Shown one piece after another: positions 37,789 to 48,560 of a stretch of 64,000 bases of DNA (position 1 is its first letter; each line of letters opens with the position of its first letter). Source of the stretch: Thiobacillus sp. (GTDB lineage: Bacteria; Pseudomonadota; Gammaproteobacteria; Burkholderiales; Thiobacillaceae). The notes under the pieces were generated by a model. The model was not told the DNA's origin, made no database searches, and saw only the letters and a program-made list of their open reading frames with translations. The stretch covers positions 1 to 64,000 of the forward strand of contig NZ_JADMKC010000001.1 in assembly GCF_018780105.1 (NCBI RefSeq), given 5' to 3'. The position numbers were made by a program, and so were the translations under genes.

Positions 37789-39008
37789 AAATTCTTCTAT
37801 CTGCCTTCGCATTTGCACCCAATGTCGGCAGCGAGCCCGGCGTGGGCTGGCGTTGGGCGGCGGAACTGGCGAAGCAGCATGAAGTGACGGTGGTGACAGA
37901 CGCGACCCGCCGGCCGTTAGTGGAGGCAGCCGGCGTACAACTGCCGGCCAATATGGAAGTGGTGTACTACCGGCCCACATGGCTGCGTGCCATGCCGCTG
38001 AATTCGACGACTGCCCAGGTGCTCTACACACTGTGGCAATTCGGCCTGTTGGGTCTCGCTCGGCGTCTGCATCGCAACCATGGCTTCGATTTGGCGATCC
38101 ACATCACTTACGGGGTATTTCGTCATCCTTCGTTTTTGGGGTATCTCGGCATTCCGTTCATCTTCGGCCCGCTGGGTGGTGGTGAGGATGCGCCACTGGC
38201 ATTAAAGCGTTCCATACGAGGCCGCGAAAAGCTCAAGGAGCTGTTGCGCTCACTACTCAACAAGGCAGCCTTGTTTGACCCGTTCTTGTGGATGGCTTTT
38301 GCCAAAACCACGTTGATCCTCACCAAGACGGAAGACACGCGCCGGGCGCTGCCGTGGCCGTTTCGAAGGCGCGCCGTTGTGTATCCGGAAATCGGTATCG
38401 ATGCGCCAAAAGGCATCCATCCATGTCCTCGTCATGACGGGGAGCCCTTGCGTGTTTTGTTTGCTGGTCGCCTGCTGGGCTGGAAGGGGGCGCACCTGGC
38501 GATACGCGCGGTGGCTCATGCAATGGAGCGGGGTGTGCCGGTTGAATTCACGCTTCTGGGCCGTGGGCCATTCGAGGCTGAGCTTCGTAAGGTGGCTATG
38601 GCGGAGGGCATCCATGATCGTATTCGCTGGATAAGCCAGATGCCGCAGCAGGAGTTGTTTGCGCTGTATCGAACCATGCACTGTTTTTTGTTTCCTAGCT
38701 TGCACGACTCCAGCGGTAATGTGGTGCTGGAGGCACAGGCATTTGGTTTGCCGGTGATTTGTCTGGATATTGGTGGGCCTGTGACCTTGGTTACTTCTGA
38801 GACGGCTGTCGTTGTGTCAACCCGGAATCAGAACGAGCAGGGGGTGATACAGCATCTTGCTGATGCGGTTAAGAGACTTGCTGATAATGAACCTGGCCGT
38901 TTGGCGATGAGCCAAGCATCTTTAGATCATGTTCGAGGAGCTATGTCTTGGGGAAATCGTGCTTATGGAGTTTTTCCACTCATGGGACTGCCACAGCATG
39001 GAGATTAA
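37785..39008 (+). CDS. glycosyltransferase, family 4 (GT-B)
   Basis: GT-B transferase of 407 residues: MKILLSAFAFAPNVGSEPGV with the N-terminal glycine region, FIFGPLGGGEDAP in the linker, LRVLFAGRLLGWKGAHLAIR and the donor-site signature HCFLFPSLHDSSGNVVLEAQ. It starts by ATGA overlap with the beta-helix gene, showing that the beta-helix and transferase genes are one unit. The sugar added is not predictable. Confidence 0.9.
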   Translation: MKILLSAFAFAPNVGSEPGVGWRWAAELAKQHEVTVVTDATRRPLVEAAGVQLPANMEVVYYRPTWLRAMPLNSTTAQVLYTLWQFGLLGLARRLHRNHGFDLAIHITYGVFRHPSFLGYLGIPFIFGPLGGGEDAPLALKRSIRGREKLKELLRSLLNKAALFDPFLWMAFAKTTLILTKTEDTRRALPWPFRRRAVVYPEIGIDAPKGIHPCPRHDGEPLRVLFAGRLLGWKGAHLAIRAVAHAMERGVPVEFTLLGRGPFEAELRKVAMAEGIHDRIRWISQMPQQELFALYRTMHCFLFPSLHDSSGNVVLEAQAFGLPVICLDIGGPVTLVTSETAVVVSTRNQNEQGVIQHLADAVKRLADNEPGRLAMSQASLDHVRGAMSWGNRAYGVFPLMGLPQHGD

Positions 39009-39615
39009 AGCGTTGGTATTGGCGGCTGCTCGCAGGTTGCAAACGCGTATCAAGGCATTCACTTTCCGGAAGGTGCTGAGGCATGGCCATGGTTTGCACT
39101 TGGGGGCACGGACCAGAATTTGGGCGTCCGGCCGGGTAACCATCGGCGACAATGTATATGTCGGCAAGGATGTTCACATCGAGTGCAACGCTGATATTGG
39201 TGATTTTGTGATGATTGCCAACCGTGTGGCTTTGGTGGGTCGGCATGACCATGACTTTCGTACCGTTGGGGTGCCGGTGCGTTTTTCACCGTGGGTGGGT
39301 AGTACCAATCCGCCCAGCCCATACCGTGATGAAAAAGTGTCGATTGAGTCAGATGTCTGGCTTGGTTTTGGTGCTGTTGTGCTTTCAGGGGTGTGTGTTG
39401 GGCGCGGAGCTATTGTGGCTGCTGGTGCGGTTGTAACCAAGAGTGTGGAGCCTTATGCCATCGTGGGCGGGAACCCCGCGCGTCAGATTGGACGAAGATT
39501 TTCAGATGAGTCGCTAATAGCAGAACACGAGCAGCGTATCCGTAATGGAAAATTTGTGTTTTCCGAGAGAGGGTATGACGACTGGATTGTTCAACCTGGC
39601 AACCTGGATCAATAA
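38998..39615 (+). CDS. hexapeptide-repeat (LbH) acyltransferase
   Basis: Predicted O-acetyltransferase of the WcaF/CatB left-handed beta-helix type, 205 residues from ATG 38998. Frames at 38929 and 38965 are also open, but the chosen start limits the overlap with the previous gene to 11 bases. Isoleucine/valine hexad repeats occur at VTIGDNVYVGKDVHIECNAD and again at VSIESDVWLGFGAVVLSGV; GRHDHD holds the likely catalytic histidine. The end, AIVGGNPARQIGRRF, is typical. It probably acetylates a repeat-unit sugar. Confidence 0.88.
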   Translation: MEIKALVLAAARRLQTRIKAFTFRKVLRHGHGLHLGARTRIWASGRVTIGDNVYVGKDVHIECNADIGDFVMIANRVALVGRHDHDFRTVGVPVRFSPWVGSTNPPSPYRDEKVSIESDVWLGFGAVVLSGVCVGRGAIVAAGAVVTKSVEPYAIVGGNPARQIGRRFSDESLIAEHEQRIRNGKFVFSERGYDDWIVQPGNLDQ

Positions 39616-39620
39616 CTATC

Positions 39621-40736
39621 ATGAAAAAAATACTGTTCATATTTGACCGAGTAGCGCACTACCACCAAGAGTTATTCAAGGGTTTGGAAAAGACGCTTCC
39701 AACTGTTGGGCTGGAGCTTTATCTGCTATCTGGCGAAACGAATCAATCCAATAAAGGGCGCGTTGGGTTGGGGAAATCCGTTATCGCGAAAGAATCGAAG
39801 TTCACATTCCGTGAATACAAAATTGGTAGCTTTATTTTGCGCCGCCACTTTGGAGTAATGGATAAAGTTCGTGAGATACAACCCGACATCGTCGTTGTTT
39901 TGAGCCACATAGGAAATGTATCGCACTGGCAACTAATGGGCTTGAAGAAAAAGATGGGCTTCAAGTTGGTTGCTTGGCAGTGTGGTTATGAATACAACCC
40001 CGGTACTTTGAAAGATTTTTTGCTGGGGAAATTTATTCCTCAATTTGATTATCACCTCGCCTACCACTCCAACGCGCGCGATTACGCACTAAGCCATGGC
40101 GCACGTGCGGATCAGGTTACTGTGATGCACAACACGATCAACGAGGAAAAGATTACGACCCTGCCCAAGGCCGAAGCGCGGGCGCTGGTGGTGGGCAGGC
40201 ATCCCGAAATCGGTGATCGCAAGATCATTCTGTTTGTGGGCGCGGTGCTGGCGGAAAAGCGCATCGAGGTGATCTTGCAGGCGCTTGACTTGATGCACCG
40301 CAAGGATGCGGTGCTGGTGTTGGTGGGTGATGGCGAACATTTGCCTGCAGTGCGGCAGGCATGCGCGGGGCGCGACGATGTGGTGCTGACCGGCTCGATT
40401 GTGGAAGGTGTGGGCCCGTATTTCGATGCGGCCGAGCTGTATGTGCTGCCGGGTACTGGCGGGCTGGGAATCAATGAGGCGATGGCACACCGTTTGCCGA
40501 TTGTCTCGGGCTTTGCCGATGGCAGCGCAGACGATCTGGTGGTGGATGGGGAAAACGGGTTTCGCTTGCGCGAGAGCACGCCGCAGGAACTGGCGGCCAA
40601 GATGGCGGCGATCCTGGATGACCCGGTACTTGCTCATCGCATGGGCGAATGCTCGCGCGAAATGATTACCGGCAAGTTTGCCTTCCGCGAATTTATCAAC
40701 CGAATTGTGACTGAACTGACGAGACTGGCCCGATGA
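39621..40736 (+). CDS. glycosyltransferase, family 4
   Basis: The 371-residue product begins MKKILFIFDRVAHYHQELFK. The donor-binding half has KIILFVGAVLAEKRIEVILQ, VLVLVGDGEHLPAVR and AELYVLPGTGGLGINEAMAH, the usual EX7E region of GT4. The first half (to about 40140) is AT-rich and the second half clearly GC-richer, a composition break that suggests recombination at the variable-block edge. The stop overlaps wecB by ATGA. Confidence 0.87.
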   Translation: MKKILFIFDRVAHYHQELFKGLEKTLPTVGLELYLLSGETNQSNKGRVGLGKSVIAKESKFTFREYKIGSFILRRHFGVMDKVREIQPDIVVVLSHIGNVSHWQLMGLKKKMGFKLVAWQCGYEYNPGTLKDFLLGKFIPQFDYHLAYHSNARDYALSHGARADQVTVMHNTINEEKITTLPKAEARALVVGRHPEIGDRKIILFVGAVLAEKRIEVILQALDLMHRKDAVLVLVGDGEHLPAVRQACAGRDDVVLTGSIVEGVGPYFDAAELYVLPGTGGLGINEAMAHRLPIVSGFADGSADDLVVDGENGFRLRESTPQELAAKMAAILDDPVLAHRMGECSREMITGKFAFREFINRIVTELTRLAR

Positions 40737-41830
40737 AAACGATCTACCTGGTGGCGGGTGCGCGCCCAAATTTCATGAAGATAGCGCCGATTGTGCGTGC
40801 GTTGCAGGCGCATGGCGGGTTGGAATACAAAATTGTGCATACCGGCCAGCATTACGACCGCGAAATGAACGAAGTGTTTTTCGAGGAGCTGGGGATTCCT
40901 GCGCCTGATGTATTCATGGGCGCGGGTGGTGGCTCGCATTCGGAGCAAACGGCAAAGATCATGCTGGGCTTTGAGCAGTTGTGTCAGGCTGCACCGCCGG
41001 ACGTTGTGCTGGTGGTGGGCGATGTAAATTCGACCATTGCTTGTTCAATCGTGGCGAAAAAGCTGCATATCCCAGTGGCGCATGTGGAAGCCGGGTTGCG
41101 CAGCGGTGACCGGACGATGCCGGAGGAGATTAATCGTCTGGTCACCGATTCGATTTCGGACTGGTTCTTCGTGACCGAGCCTGCCGGGGTGGCGAACCTG
41201 CTGCGCGAAGGGCAGGCGCAAGAGAAGATTCACTTTGTCGGTCATGTGATGGTGGACAACCTTTTGTATCAGCATGACAAGCTTGAGCATGTGGATGCAG
41301 GTGCTTTCGCAACGGCGGCCTACAAGGCTGCGCAGCCACAATATGGCGTGGTGACGCTGCATCGGCCGTCGAATGTGGACGAGGCAGAGGCGTTCGCTGG
41401 GATCGGCGGTGCACTTCGAAAGATCAGTGAAACGCTGCCGCTTATTTTTCCAGTGCATCCGCGCACGCGCGCCAATCTGGAAAAATTCGGCATCGACCTG
41501 GGCGACCGGATTACGCTGACCGGCCCATTGGCCTATATGGAGTTTCTAAACCTGTGGAAAGACGCAGCGGTGGTGATGACTGACAGCGGCGGGCTGCAGG
41601 AGGAAACCACGGCACTGGGCGTGCCCTGCTTCACTCTGCGCGAAAATACCGAGCGACCGGTGACGGTGGATGAGGGCACCAATGTGCTGGTTGGAACGCA
41701 GCCACAAAACATTCTGGACGCTTATGCGGAGCTGGGTGAAGGCAAGGTAGGCCGCCGACCCGAGTTGTGGGATGGCAAGGCAGCAGAACGGATCGTGGCG
41801 ATTTTGGCTGCCGATTTGGAAAAAAACTGA
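40733..41830 (+). CDS. wecB: UDP-N-acetylglucosamine 2-epimerase (non-hydrolysing)
   Basis: Interconverts UDP-GlcNAc and UDP-ManNAc. Family features in the 365 residues are GARPNFMKIAPIVRAL, HTGQHYDREMNEVFF, HVEAGLRSGDRTMPEEINR, VVTLHRPSNVDEAE and MTDSGGLQEETTALGVP with the UDP-binding serine-glycine pair. It is coupled to a glycosyltransferase upstream and the WecG-type gene downstream (3-base gap), consistent with a ManNAc-derived residue in the polymer. Confidence 0.97.
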   Translation: MKTIYLVAGARPNFMKIAPIVRALQAHGGLEYKIVHTGQHYDREMNEVFFEELGIPAPDVFMGAGGGSHSEQTAKIMLGFEQLCQAAPPDVVLVVGDVNSTIACSIVAKKLHIPVAHVEAGLRSGDRTMPEEINRLVTDSISDWFFVTEPAGVANLLREGQAQEKIHFVGHVMVDNLLYQHDKLEHVDAGAFATAAYKAAQPQYGVVTLHRPSNVDEAEAFAGIGGALRKISETLPLIFPVHPRTRANLEKFGIDLGDRITLTGPLAYMEFLNLWKDAAVVMTDSGGLQEETTALGVPCFTLRENTERPVTVDEGTNVLVGTQPQNILDAYAELGEGKVGRRPELWDGKAAERIVAILAADLEKN

Positions 41831-41833
41831 GCG

Positions 41834-42589
41834 ATGCAGCTTGTGCGGACAACTGGCTCAGTACTCGGGGCGAATATCGATGCGTTGTCGTGGGACACCG
41901 CGATGTCTCGCCTGCTCGGCTGGGCACATGCGCACGAAAGTCGCTATGTGACGATCTGCAACGTGCACGTGGTGGTGAGCGCGTCGCGCGATGCGGCATA
42001 TCGCGACATCATCAATGGCTCAGACATGGCGACGCCGGATGGCGCACCAGTGGCGTGGATGTTGCGGCGGCAGGGGTTTGCCAACCAGTCGCGTGTCAGC
42101 GGACCAGATCTGATGTGGGCGCTATGCGAGCGCGCGGCAAGTGAAGACCTGCCGATTTATTGCTACGGCAGCACCGACGCGACACTAGGATTGCTGGAGG
42201 CGCGTTTGCGGGTAGCGTTTCCGGCGTTACGTGTGACGACTGAGTCGCCGCCGTTCCGCACGCTGACTGCTGAGGAAGATGCGGCGGCAGTGGACCGGAT
42301 CAACGCTAGTGATGCGGGTATCTTGTTCGTCGGCCTCGGCTGCCCCAAGCAGGAACGCTGGATGGCGGAGCATCGCGGGCGGGTGAACGCGGTGATGATC
42401 GGGGTGGGCGCGGCCTTCGATTTCCATGCCGGTACGGTGCAGCGTGCACCGGCCTGGATGCGTGACAACGGCATGGAATGGCTGCACCGCCTTGCGTCAG
42501 AACCGGGACGCTTGTGGAAGCGGTATTTGGTGACGAATACGCTGTTTATCCTTGGCGCAGCGCGGCAGTTTTTACTGGGACGTGATTGA
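41834..42589 (+). CDS. WecG/TagA/CpsF-family glycosyltransferase
   Basis: GT26-type transferase of 251 residues. MATPDGAPVAWMLRRQGF corresponds to the acceptor/base motif (usually ADG-P-W), YCYGSTDATLGLLEARLR follows, and FVGLGCPKQERWMAEHRG is diagnostic. Members add ManNAc(A) or a related sugar to a lipid-linked GlcNAc, which fits the adjacent wecB. It is not a phosphoglycosyltransferase, so it cannot start the chain alone. Confidence 0.92.
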   Translation: MQLVRTTGSVLGANIDALSWDTAMSRLLGWAHAHESRYVTICNVHVVVSASRDAAYRDIINGSDMATPDGAPVAWMLRRQGFANQSRVSGPDLMWALCERAASEDLPIYCYGSTDATLGLLEARLRVAFPALRVTTESPPFRTLTAEEDAAAVDRINASDAGILFVGLGCPKQERWMAEHRGRVNAVMIGVGAAFDFHAGTVQRAPAWMRDNGMEWLHRLASEPGRLWKRYLVTNTLFILGAARQFLLGRD

Positions 42590-42946
42590 ATGTCGCACTC
42601 ACGCCTTGCGTTGTTGGCAGCGCTGGTTTTGCTGGCGGCATATGTGTGGGGCAATAGCCAGCCCGAGGCGGCTGGATTGATTCCGCCACCATGGGACAAG
42701 CTCGCGCATATGGCCTGGTATGCGATTCTTGCCAGTCTGCTCTCGATGGGCCTTGGGCGTCGTGCCTGGCCATGGGTGCTGGTGGGCACGTTGTTGCTGG
42801 GTGGATGGGATGAATGGCATCAGTTCGCCCTGCCGGGACGTTTCCCCGGTGTCGATGATTGGGTGGCGGATGCACTGGGCGTGATGGTCGGGATTGCGAT
42901 GAGCCACGCAATCTGGCGACACATGGATCAGACGCCATCGCGGTAG
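42590..42946 (+). CDS. VanZ-family membrane protein
   Basis: Small membrane protein of 118 residues with about three to four helices. The VanZ pattern is visible as PWDKLAHMAWYAILASLLSM and later WDEWHQFALPGRFPGVDDWV. The start codon is immediately after the WecG-type stop. VanZ-like proteins recur at the ends of exosortase-linked EPS loci; the molecular role is unknown. Confidence 0.85.
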   Translation: MSHSRLALLAALVLLAAYVWGNSQPEAAGLIPPPWDKLAHMAWYAILASLLSMGLGRRAWPWVLVGTLLLGGWDEWHQFALPGRFPGVDDWVADALGVMVGIAMSHAIWRHMDQTPSR

Positions 42947-43034
42947 AGGCGAAATCCAGGTTTCGAGTCACAAGTTTCAAGTAGGCTGGGTAGCGTTCCT
43001 AACGAAGGTTTTTAAATGTGTTGATGGAGTGATC

Positions 43035-44318
<1,284 letters not shown>

Positions 44319-44400
44319 GCGCTGGCTTTGTGGCAGCAAACGTGGCCTGGATGTAAGCGAACGCAATTGCGAAAGAATTTCTTTTGAATAGGAAACGAGT

Positions 44401-45468
44401 GTGATTTTAGTCACCGGCGGCGCCGGCTTCATCGGCGCAAATTTCATTCTCGACTGGCTACGCGTCAACGATGAGGCGGTGCTCAATCTGGACAAGCTCA
44501 CTTACGCGGGCAATCTGGAAAACCTGGCCAGCCTGAAAGGCGATACGCGCCATGTGTTCGTGCAGGGCGACATCGGCGACCGCGCGCTGCTGGACAAACT
44601 GCTGGCCGAGCATCGCCCGCGCGCGATCGTCAATTTTGCGGCGGAGTCGCATGTGGATCGTTCGATCCACGGGCCGGAGGATTTCATCCAGACCAACGTG
44701 GTGGGCACCTTCCATTTGCTGGAAGCGGTGCGCGGGCACTGGACGAATTTGCCTGATGACGAGAAGGCCGCGTTTCGCTTTCTGCATGTGTCTACCGACG
44801 AGGTATACGGATCGCTGGAGCCGGGCGATGCGCCGTTCACCGAGACCACGCCGTTCGCACCCAACAGCCCTTATTCGGCGAGCAAGGCGTCGTCCGATCA
44901 TCTGGTGCGGGCCTATCACCACACCTACGGCCTGCCGGTGCTGACGACGAACTGCTCGAACAATTACGGGCCGTACCAGTTCCCGGAAAAGCTGATTCCG
45001 CTGATGATCCTCAACGCCACGCGCGGCAAGCCGCTGCCGATTTACGGCGACGGCATGAACGTGCGTGACTGGCTGTACGTCACCGACCATTGCTCGGCGA
45101 TCCGCACCGTGCTGCAGAACGGCGCACTCGGCGAGACCTACAACATCGGCGGCTGGAACGAGATGCCGAATATCGAGATCGTGAAAATCGTGTGTGCGCT
45201 GCTCGACGAGATGCGCCCCGATTCCGCCGGGCCGTATGCGCGGCTGCTGACCTATGTGAAGGACCGCCCCGGGCACGACCGCCGCTACGCCATCGACGCC
45301 AGCAAGGTTCACCGCGAACTGGGCTGGAAGCCGGCTGAAACCTTTGAGACGGGTATTCGCAAGACGGTGCGCTGGTATCTGGACAATATGACTTGGGTGG
45401 AAAATGTGGCCAGCGGTGAATACCGCAAGTGGCTGGATACGAATTACGCCGAAAGGGGGGCGCAATGA
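44401..45468 (+). CDS. rfbB: dTDP-glucose 4,6-dehydratase
   Basis: Second step of dTDP-L-rhamnose synthesis. The extended SDR protein has 355 residues starting at GTG 44401 after AGGAAACG. It shows [32 protein letters not shown], the active-site [11 protein letters not shown] and the YxxxK pair in [14 protein letters not shown]. It begins a tightly overlapping rfbBACD set; the ATGA overlap leads into rfbA. Confidence 0.98.
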   Translation: MILVTGGAGFIGANFILDWLRVNDEAVLNLDKLTYAGNLENLASLKGDTRHVFVQGDIGDRALLDKLLAEHRPRAIVNFAAESHVDRSIHGPEDFIQTNVVGTFHLLEAVRGHWTNLPDDEKAAFRFLHVSTDEVYGSLEPGDAPFTETTPFAPNSPYSASKASSDHLVRAYHHTYGLPVLTTNCSNNYGPYQFPEKLIPLMILNATRGKPLPIYGDGMNVRDWLYVTDHCSAIRTVLQNGALGETYNIGGWNEMPNIEIVKIVCALLDEMRPDSAGPYARLLTYVKDRPGHDRRYAIDASKVHRELGWKPAETFETGIRKTVRWYLDNMTWVENVASGEYRKWLDTNYAERGAQ

Positions 45469-46346
45469 GTCGCAAGGGAATTATTCTGGCTGGCGGTTCC
45501 GGTACCCGCCTGTATCCGGCCACGCTCGCCGTATCCAAGCAGCTGCTGCCGATTTACGACAAGCCGATGATTTACCACCCGCTCACCACGCTGATGCTGG
45601 CGGGGATCCGCGACATCCTGATCATTTCGACGCCGCAGGATACGCCGCGCTTTACGCAGCTGCTGGGCGACGGCAGCCAGTGGGGGATCAATCTGCAGTA
45701 CGCGGTGCAGCCGAGTCCGGATGGGCTGGCACAGGCTTTTGTGATCGGTGCGGACTTTGTCGGCAACGGCCCGAGTGCACTGGTGCTGGGCGACAACATT
45801 TTTTACGGCCACGAGATGACCGAAGACCTGCTTGCCGCCAGCGCAGAGGAAGCAGGCGCCACCGTGTTTGCCTACCGGGTGCACGACCCGGAGCGCTACG
45901 GCGTGGTGGAGTTTGATGCCAATGGCCGCGCGATCAGCCTGGAAGAAAAACCGGCGCAGCCGAAGTCGCATTACGCCGTCACTGGCCTGTATTTCTACGA
46001 CAACGAGGTGGTGGACATGGCGCGCAACCTGAAGCCGTCGCCGCGCGGCGAGCTGGAGATCACCGACATCAACCGGATGTATCTCGACGCCGGCGCGCTC
46101 AAGGTGTCGATCATGGGCCGCGGCCATGCCTGGCTCGATACTGGTACCCATGAATCGCTGCTGGAAGCCTCGATGTTCATCGAGACGATCGAAAAGCGTC
46201 AGGGCCTGAAAATTGCCTGTCCCGAAGAAATCGCCTATCGCCAGAATTACATCTCGGCTGAGCAGGTGGCCCGGCTGGCCGAGCCGTTGAAGAAGAATGC
46301 GTATGGGCAGTATCTGTTGAACATGTTGAACGAGCAGGTGTTCTGA
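45465..46346 (+). CDS. rfbA: glucose-1-phosphate thymidylyltransferase
   Basis: Makes dTDP-glucose from dTTP and glucose-1-phosphate. The product has 293 residues from ATG 45465, which overlaps the rfbB stop. Signatures are [45 protein letters not shown] and [20 protein letters not shown]. The last base of its stop is the first base of the rfbC start. Confidence 0.98.
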   Translation: MSRKGIILAGGSGTRLYPATLAVSKQLLPIYDKPMIYHPLTTLMLAGIRDILIISTPQDTPRFTQLLGDGSQWGINLQYAVQPSPDGLAQAFVIGADFVGNGPSALVLGDNIFYGHEMTEDLLAASAEEAGATVFAYRVHDPERYGVVEFDANGRAISLEEKPAQPKSHYAVTGLYFYDNEVVDMARNLKPSPRGELEITDINRMYLDAGALKVSIMGRGHAWLDTGTHESLLEASMFIETIEKRQGLKIACPEEIAYRQNYISAEQVARLAEPLKKNAYGQYLLNMLNEQVF

Positions 46347-46888
46347 TGAAAGCGATTGAAACCCGTCTCCCCGGCGTGCTGCTGCTGGAGCCCAAGGTAT
46401 TCGGCGACGCGCGCGGTTTTTTTCTGGAAAGCTGGAACCGCCAGACTTTTGCCGAGCTGGGGCTCAATCTGGATTTTGTGCAGGACAACCACTCACGTTC
46501 GAGCAAGGGCGTGCTGCGTGGCCTGCACTATCAGCTCAATGAACCGCAGGGCAAGCTCGTACGGGTGCTGAGCGGATCGGTGTTCGATGTGGCGGTGGAT
46601 TTGCGCAAATCCTCGCCGCATTTCGGGCAGTGGGTGGGCTATGAACTGTCGGCCGACAACCAGCGCATGATGTGGATTCCGCCCGGCTTCGGCCATGGCT
46701 TTCAGGTGCTGTCCGACAGCGCGGACTTCCTCTACAAGACCACGGCCTACTACGCGCCGCAGTGGGATCGCGGCGTGCGCTGGGACGACCCGGCCATCGG
46801 GGTGGAATGGCAGCTCGATGGCGCGCCGACGTTGTCGGCCAAGGACCAGGTGCTGCCGCTGCTCAAGGATGCGGAAGTCTACCCATGA
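46346..46888 (+). CDS. rfbC: dTDP-4-dehydrorhamnose 3,5-epimerase
   Basis: Third step of dTDP-rhamnose synthesis, a cupin-fold epimerase of 180 residues. The catalytic histidine lies in LRGLHYQLNEPQGKLVRVL, the aspartate in VFDVAVDLRKSSP, and the tyrosine in LYKTTAYYAP. WIPPGFGHGFQVLSD is the other conserved strand. It is flanked by overlapping rfbA and rfbD. Confidence 0.98.
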   Translation: MKAIETRLPGVLLLEPKVFGDARGFFLESWNRQTFAELGLNLDFVQDNHSRSSKGVLRGLHYQLNEPQGKLVRVLSGSVFDVAVDLRKSSPHFGQWVGYELSADNQRMMWIPPGFGHGFQVLSDSADFLYKTTAYYAPQWDRGVRWDDPAIGVEWQLDGAPTLSAKDQVLPLLKDAEVYP

Positions 46889-47763
46889 CTACCGCTCCCC
46901 GCATACTCCTCACCGGCGCCAGGGGCCAGGTGGGCTGGGAGCTGCGCCGCACGCTCGCCAGTCTGGGCGAGGTGGTCGCGCTGGATTCCCGAACCCTGAA
47001 TCTGGCCGACGCCGACGCGGTGCGTCGCACGGTGCGCGAGATCGCGCCGGCCATCATCGTCAACCCGGCCGCGCATACGGCCGTGGACAAGGCCGAGAGC
47101 GAGCAGGATCTGGCGCATGCCGTCAACGCCATCGCCCCCGGCATCCTCGCCGAGGAAGCGGCGCGGCTCGACGCACTGCTGGTGCATTACTCCACCGATT
47201 ACGTGTTCAATGGCAGTGGTGCCACCGCGTGGCGTGAAGACGATGCCTGCGACCCGCTCAACGTCTACGGCGCGAGCAAGCTCGCCGGCGAGCGCGCGAT
47301 TGCCGCCAGCGGCTGCCGCCATCTGATCTTCCGCACCTCGTGGGTGTATGGCGCGCGCGGCAGCAATTTCCTGCTCACCATGCGTCGCCTGATGCGCGAA
47401 CGGCCCGAGCTGAAAATCGTCTCTGACCAGATTGGCGCGCCGACCTGGTGTCGCGATCTGGCCGAAGCCACCGCGCTGATCCTGAGCCAGGTTTCGGCGT
47501 GTGGCTTCGATCGATGGGGCGTGTACCACATGAGCAATGGCGGCGAGACCAGCTGGCACGGCTTTGCCGAGGCGATCCAGGCGCTTGATGAATTCGACGA
47601 AACCTGTGCGCCGGCCCGCTTGCTACCCATCCCCAGCAGCGACTACCCGACCCCGGCCCGGCGGCCACTCAATTCGCGTTTGAACAACGACCGGCTGGCG
47701 CAGGTGTTCGGCTTGCGCTTGCAGGACTGGCGGGCGGCGCTGGCGCTGTGCATGGCAAATTGA
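46885..47763 (+). CDS. rfbD: dTDP-4-dehydrorhamnose reductase
   Basis: Last step to dTDP-L-rhamnose. From ATG 46885 (ATGA overlap with rfbC) the 292 residues show ILLTGARGQVGWELRRTL, NPAAHTAVDKAESE, HYSTDYVFNGSG, the YxxxK pair in NVYGASKLAGERA and FRTSWVYGARGSNF. It closes the rhamnose operon; a toxin-antitoxin pair follows after 59 bases. Confidence 0.97.
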   Translation: MTTAPRILLTGARGQVGWELRRTLASLGEVVALDSRTLNLADADAVRRTVREIAPAIIVNPAAHTAVDKAESEQDLAHAVNAIAPGILAEEAARLDALLVHYSTDYVFNGSGATAWREDDACDPLNVYGASKLAGERAIAASGCRHLIFRTSWVYGARGSNFLLTMRRLMRERPELKIVSDQIGAPTWCRDLAEATALILSQVSACGFDRWGVYHMSNGGETSWHGFAEAIQALDEFDETCAPARLLPIPSSDYPTPARRPLNSRLNNDRLAQVFGLRLQDWRAALALCMAN

Positions 47764-47787
47764 TGGGCACGTCTGTTTGCGTACCTA

Positions 47788-47816
47788 TTGCCTGAATATA
47801 TCCATATCAGTATATT
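47788..47816 (+). promoter_or_regulatory. candidate higBA promoter with AATATA/TATATT operator
   Basis: TTGCCT at 47788-47793 and TATATT at 47811-47816 are separated by 17 bases, a good vegetative promoter layout. AATATA at 47795-47800 and TATATT form an inverted repeat overlapping the -10, a plausible HigA operator. Transcription would start at about the ATG at 47823, so the toxin message would be leaderless, in line with the absence of a Shine-Dalgarno sequence. Confidence 0.5.
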
Positions 47817-47822
47817 TGCCAC

Positions 47823-48149
47823 ATGAAGCCCATTCGATTTCTGGGTAACGCGCTCAAATGTCTGCGGGATTTTCCAGACGATGCGAGGCAGGACGCGGGC
47901 TATCAGTTGGATAAGCTGCAGCGGGGTGGGCAGCCGGATGATTTCAAGCCTATGCCATCGATAGGCAAGGGCGTTGAGGAAATCAGGATATGGGACGATG
48001 CGGGCACTTATCGAGTGATCTACACGGCGCGTATGGCTGATGCCGTAGTTGTATTGCATGCTTTTCAGAAGAAGACGCAGACGACGTCGAAGCGAGATCT
48101 GGAAACTGCCAGGGAGCGCTTCACCCAATTAGTGAAAGGCCGAAAATGA
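47823..48149 (+). CDS. higB: HigB/RelE-like type II toxin (Gp49-like)
   Basis: Probable ribosome-dependent mRNA interferase, 108 residues. Typical elements are FLGNALKCLRDFPDDARQDA, LDKLQRGGQPDDFKPM, IRIWDDAGTYRVIYTA and VVVLHAFQKKTQTTSKRDLE, the phage Gp49-like HigB pattern with its C-terminal basic motif. It precedes the antitoxin gene, the order characteristic of higBA, and overlaps it by ATGA. It lies between rfbD and galE. Confidence 0.92.
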   Translation: MKPIRFLGNALKCLRDFPDDARQDAGYQLDKLQRGGQPDDFKPMPSIGKGVEEIRIWDDAGTYRVIYTARMADAVVVLHAFQKKTQTTSKRDLETARERFTQLVKGRK

Positions 48150-48427
48150 GCAAGTCAGAAACGTACGCGAGTGTATGGGATGCCATCGTCGATACCCCTG
48201 AGCAGGCAGCGAATTTGCGCGCCAGGGCCGAACTCATGCAAAAAATCGCGGCCATCGTGCAGGAAAGCGGCTGGACTCAGGTGGAGGCAGCTACGCGCTG
48301 CGGTGTGACCCAACCGCGTATGAACGATCTTTTACGCGGACGTGTGTCGCGTTTTTCGTTGGATGCGCTGGTGAATATCGCCACTGCGATTGGCCGTCGG
48401 GTGCATGTTGAACTTGAGGCGGCCTGA
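48146..48427 (+). CDS. higA: HigA-like XRE-family antitoxin
   Basis: Helix-turn-helix protein of 93 residues that should bind HigB and repress the pair. The HTH is about residues 40-80: WTQVEAATRCGVTQPRMNDL with LLRGRVSRFSLDALVNIATA. The N-terminal VWDAIVDTPEQAANLRARAE is the helical lead found in this antitoxin group. It starts by ATGA overlap with higB. The pair is probably a mobile addition to the sugar locus. Confidence 0.93.
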   Translation: MSKSETYASVWDAIVDTPEQAANLRARAELMQKIAAIVQESGWTQVEAATRCGVTQPRMNDLLRGRVSRFSLDALVNIATAIGRRVHVELEAA

Positions 48428-48560
48428 TGTTCCCGTTCGAGTCTGGCGAATCGTGAGTCCGTCAAACGCCGGAATCAAACTGCAACGTTATGGGATCAGG
48501 ATGTTTGTTTGGTGATGAATTGATCAGACACCCGCCCACAAGAAATCAGGAGAAATTGAA

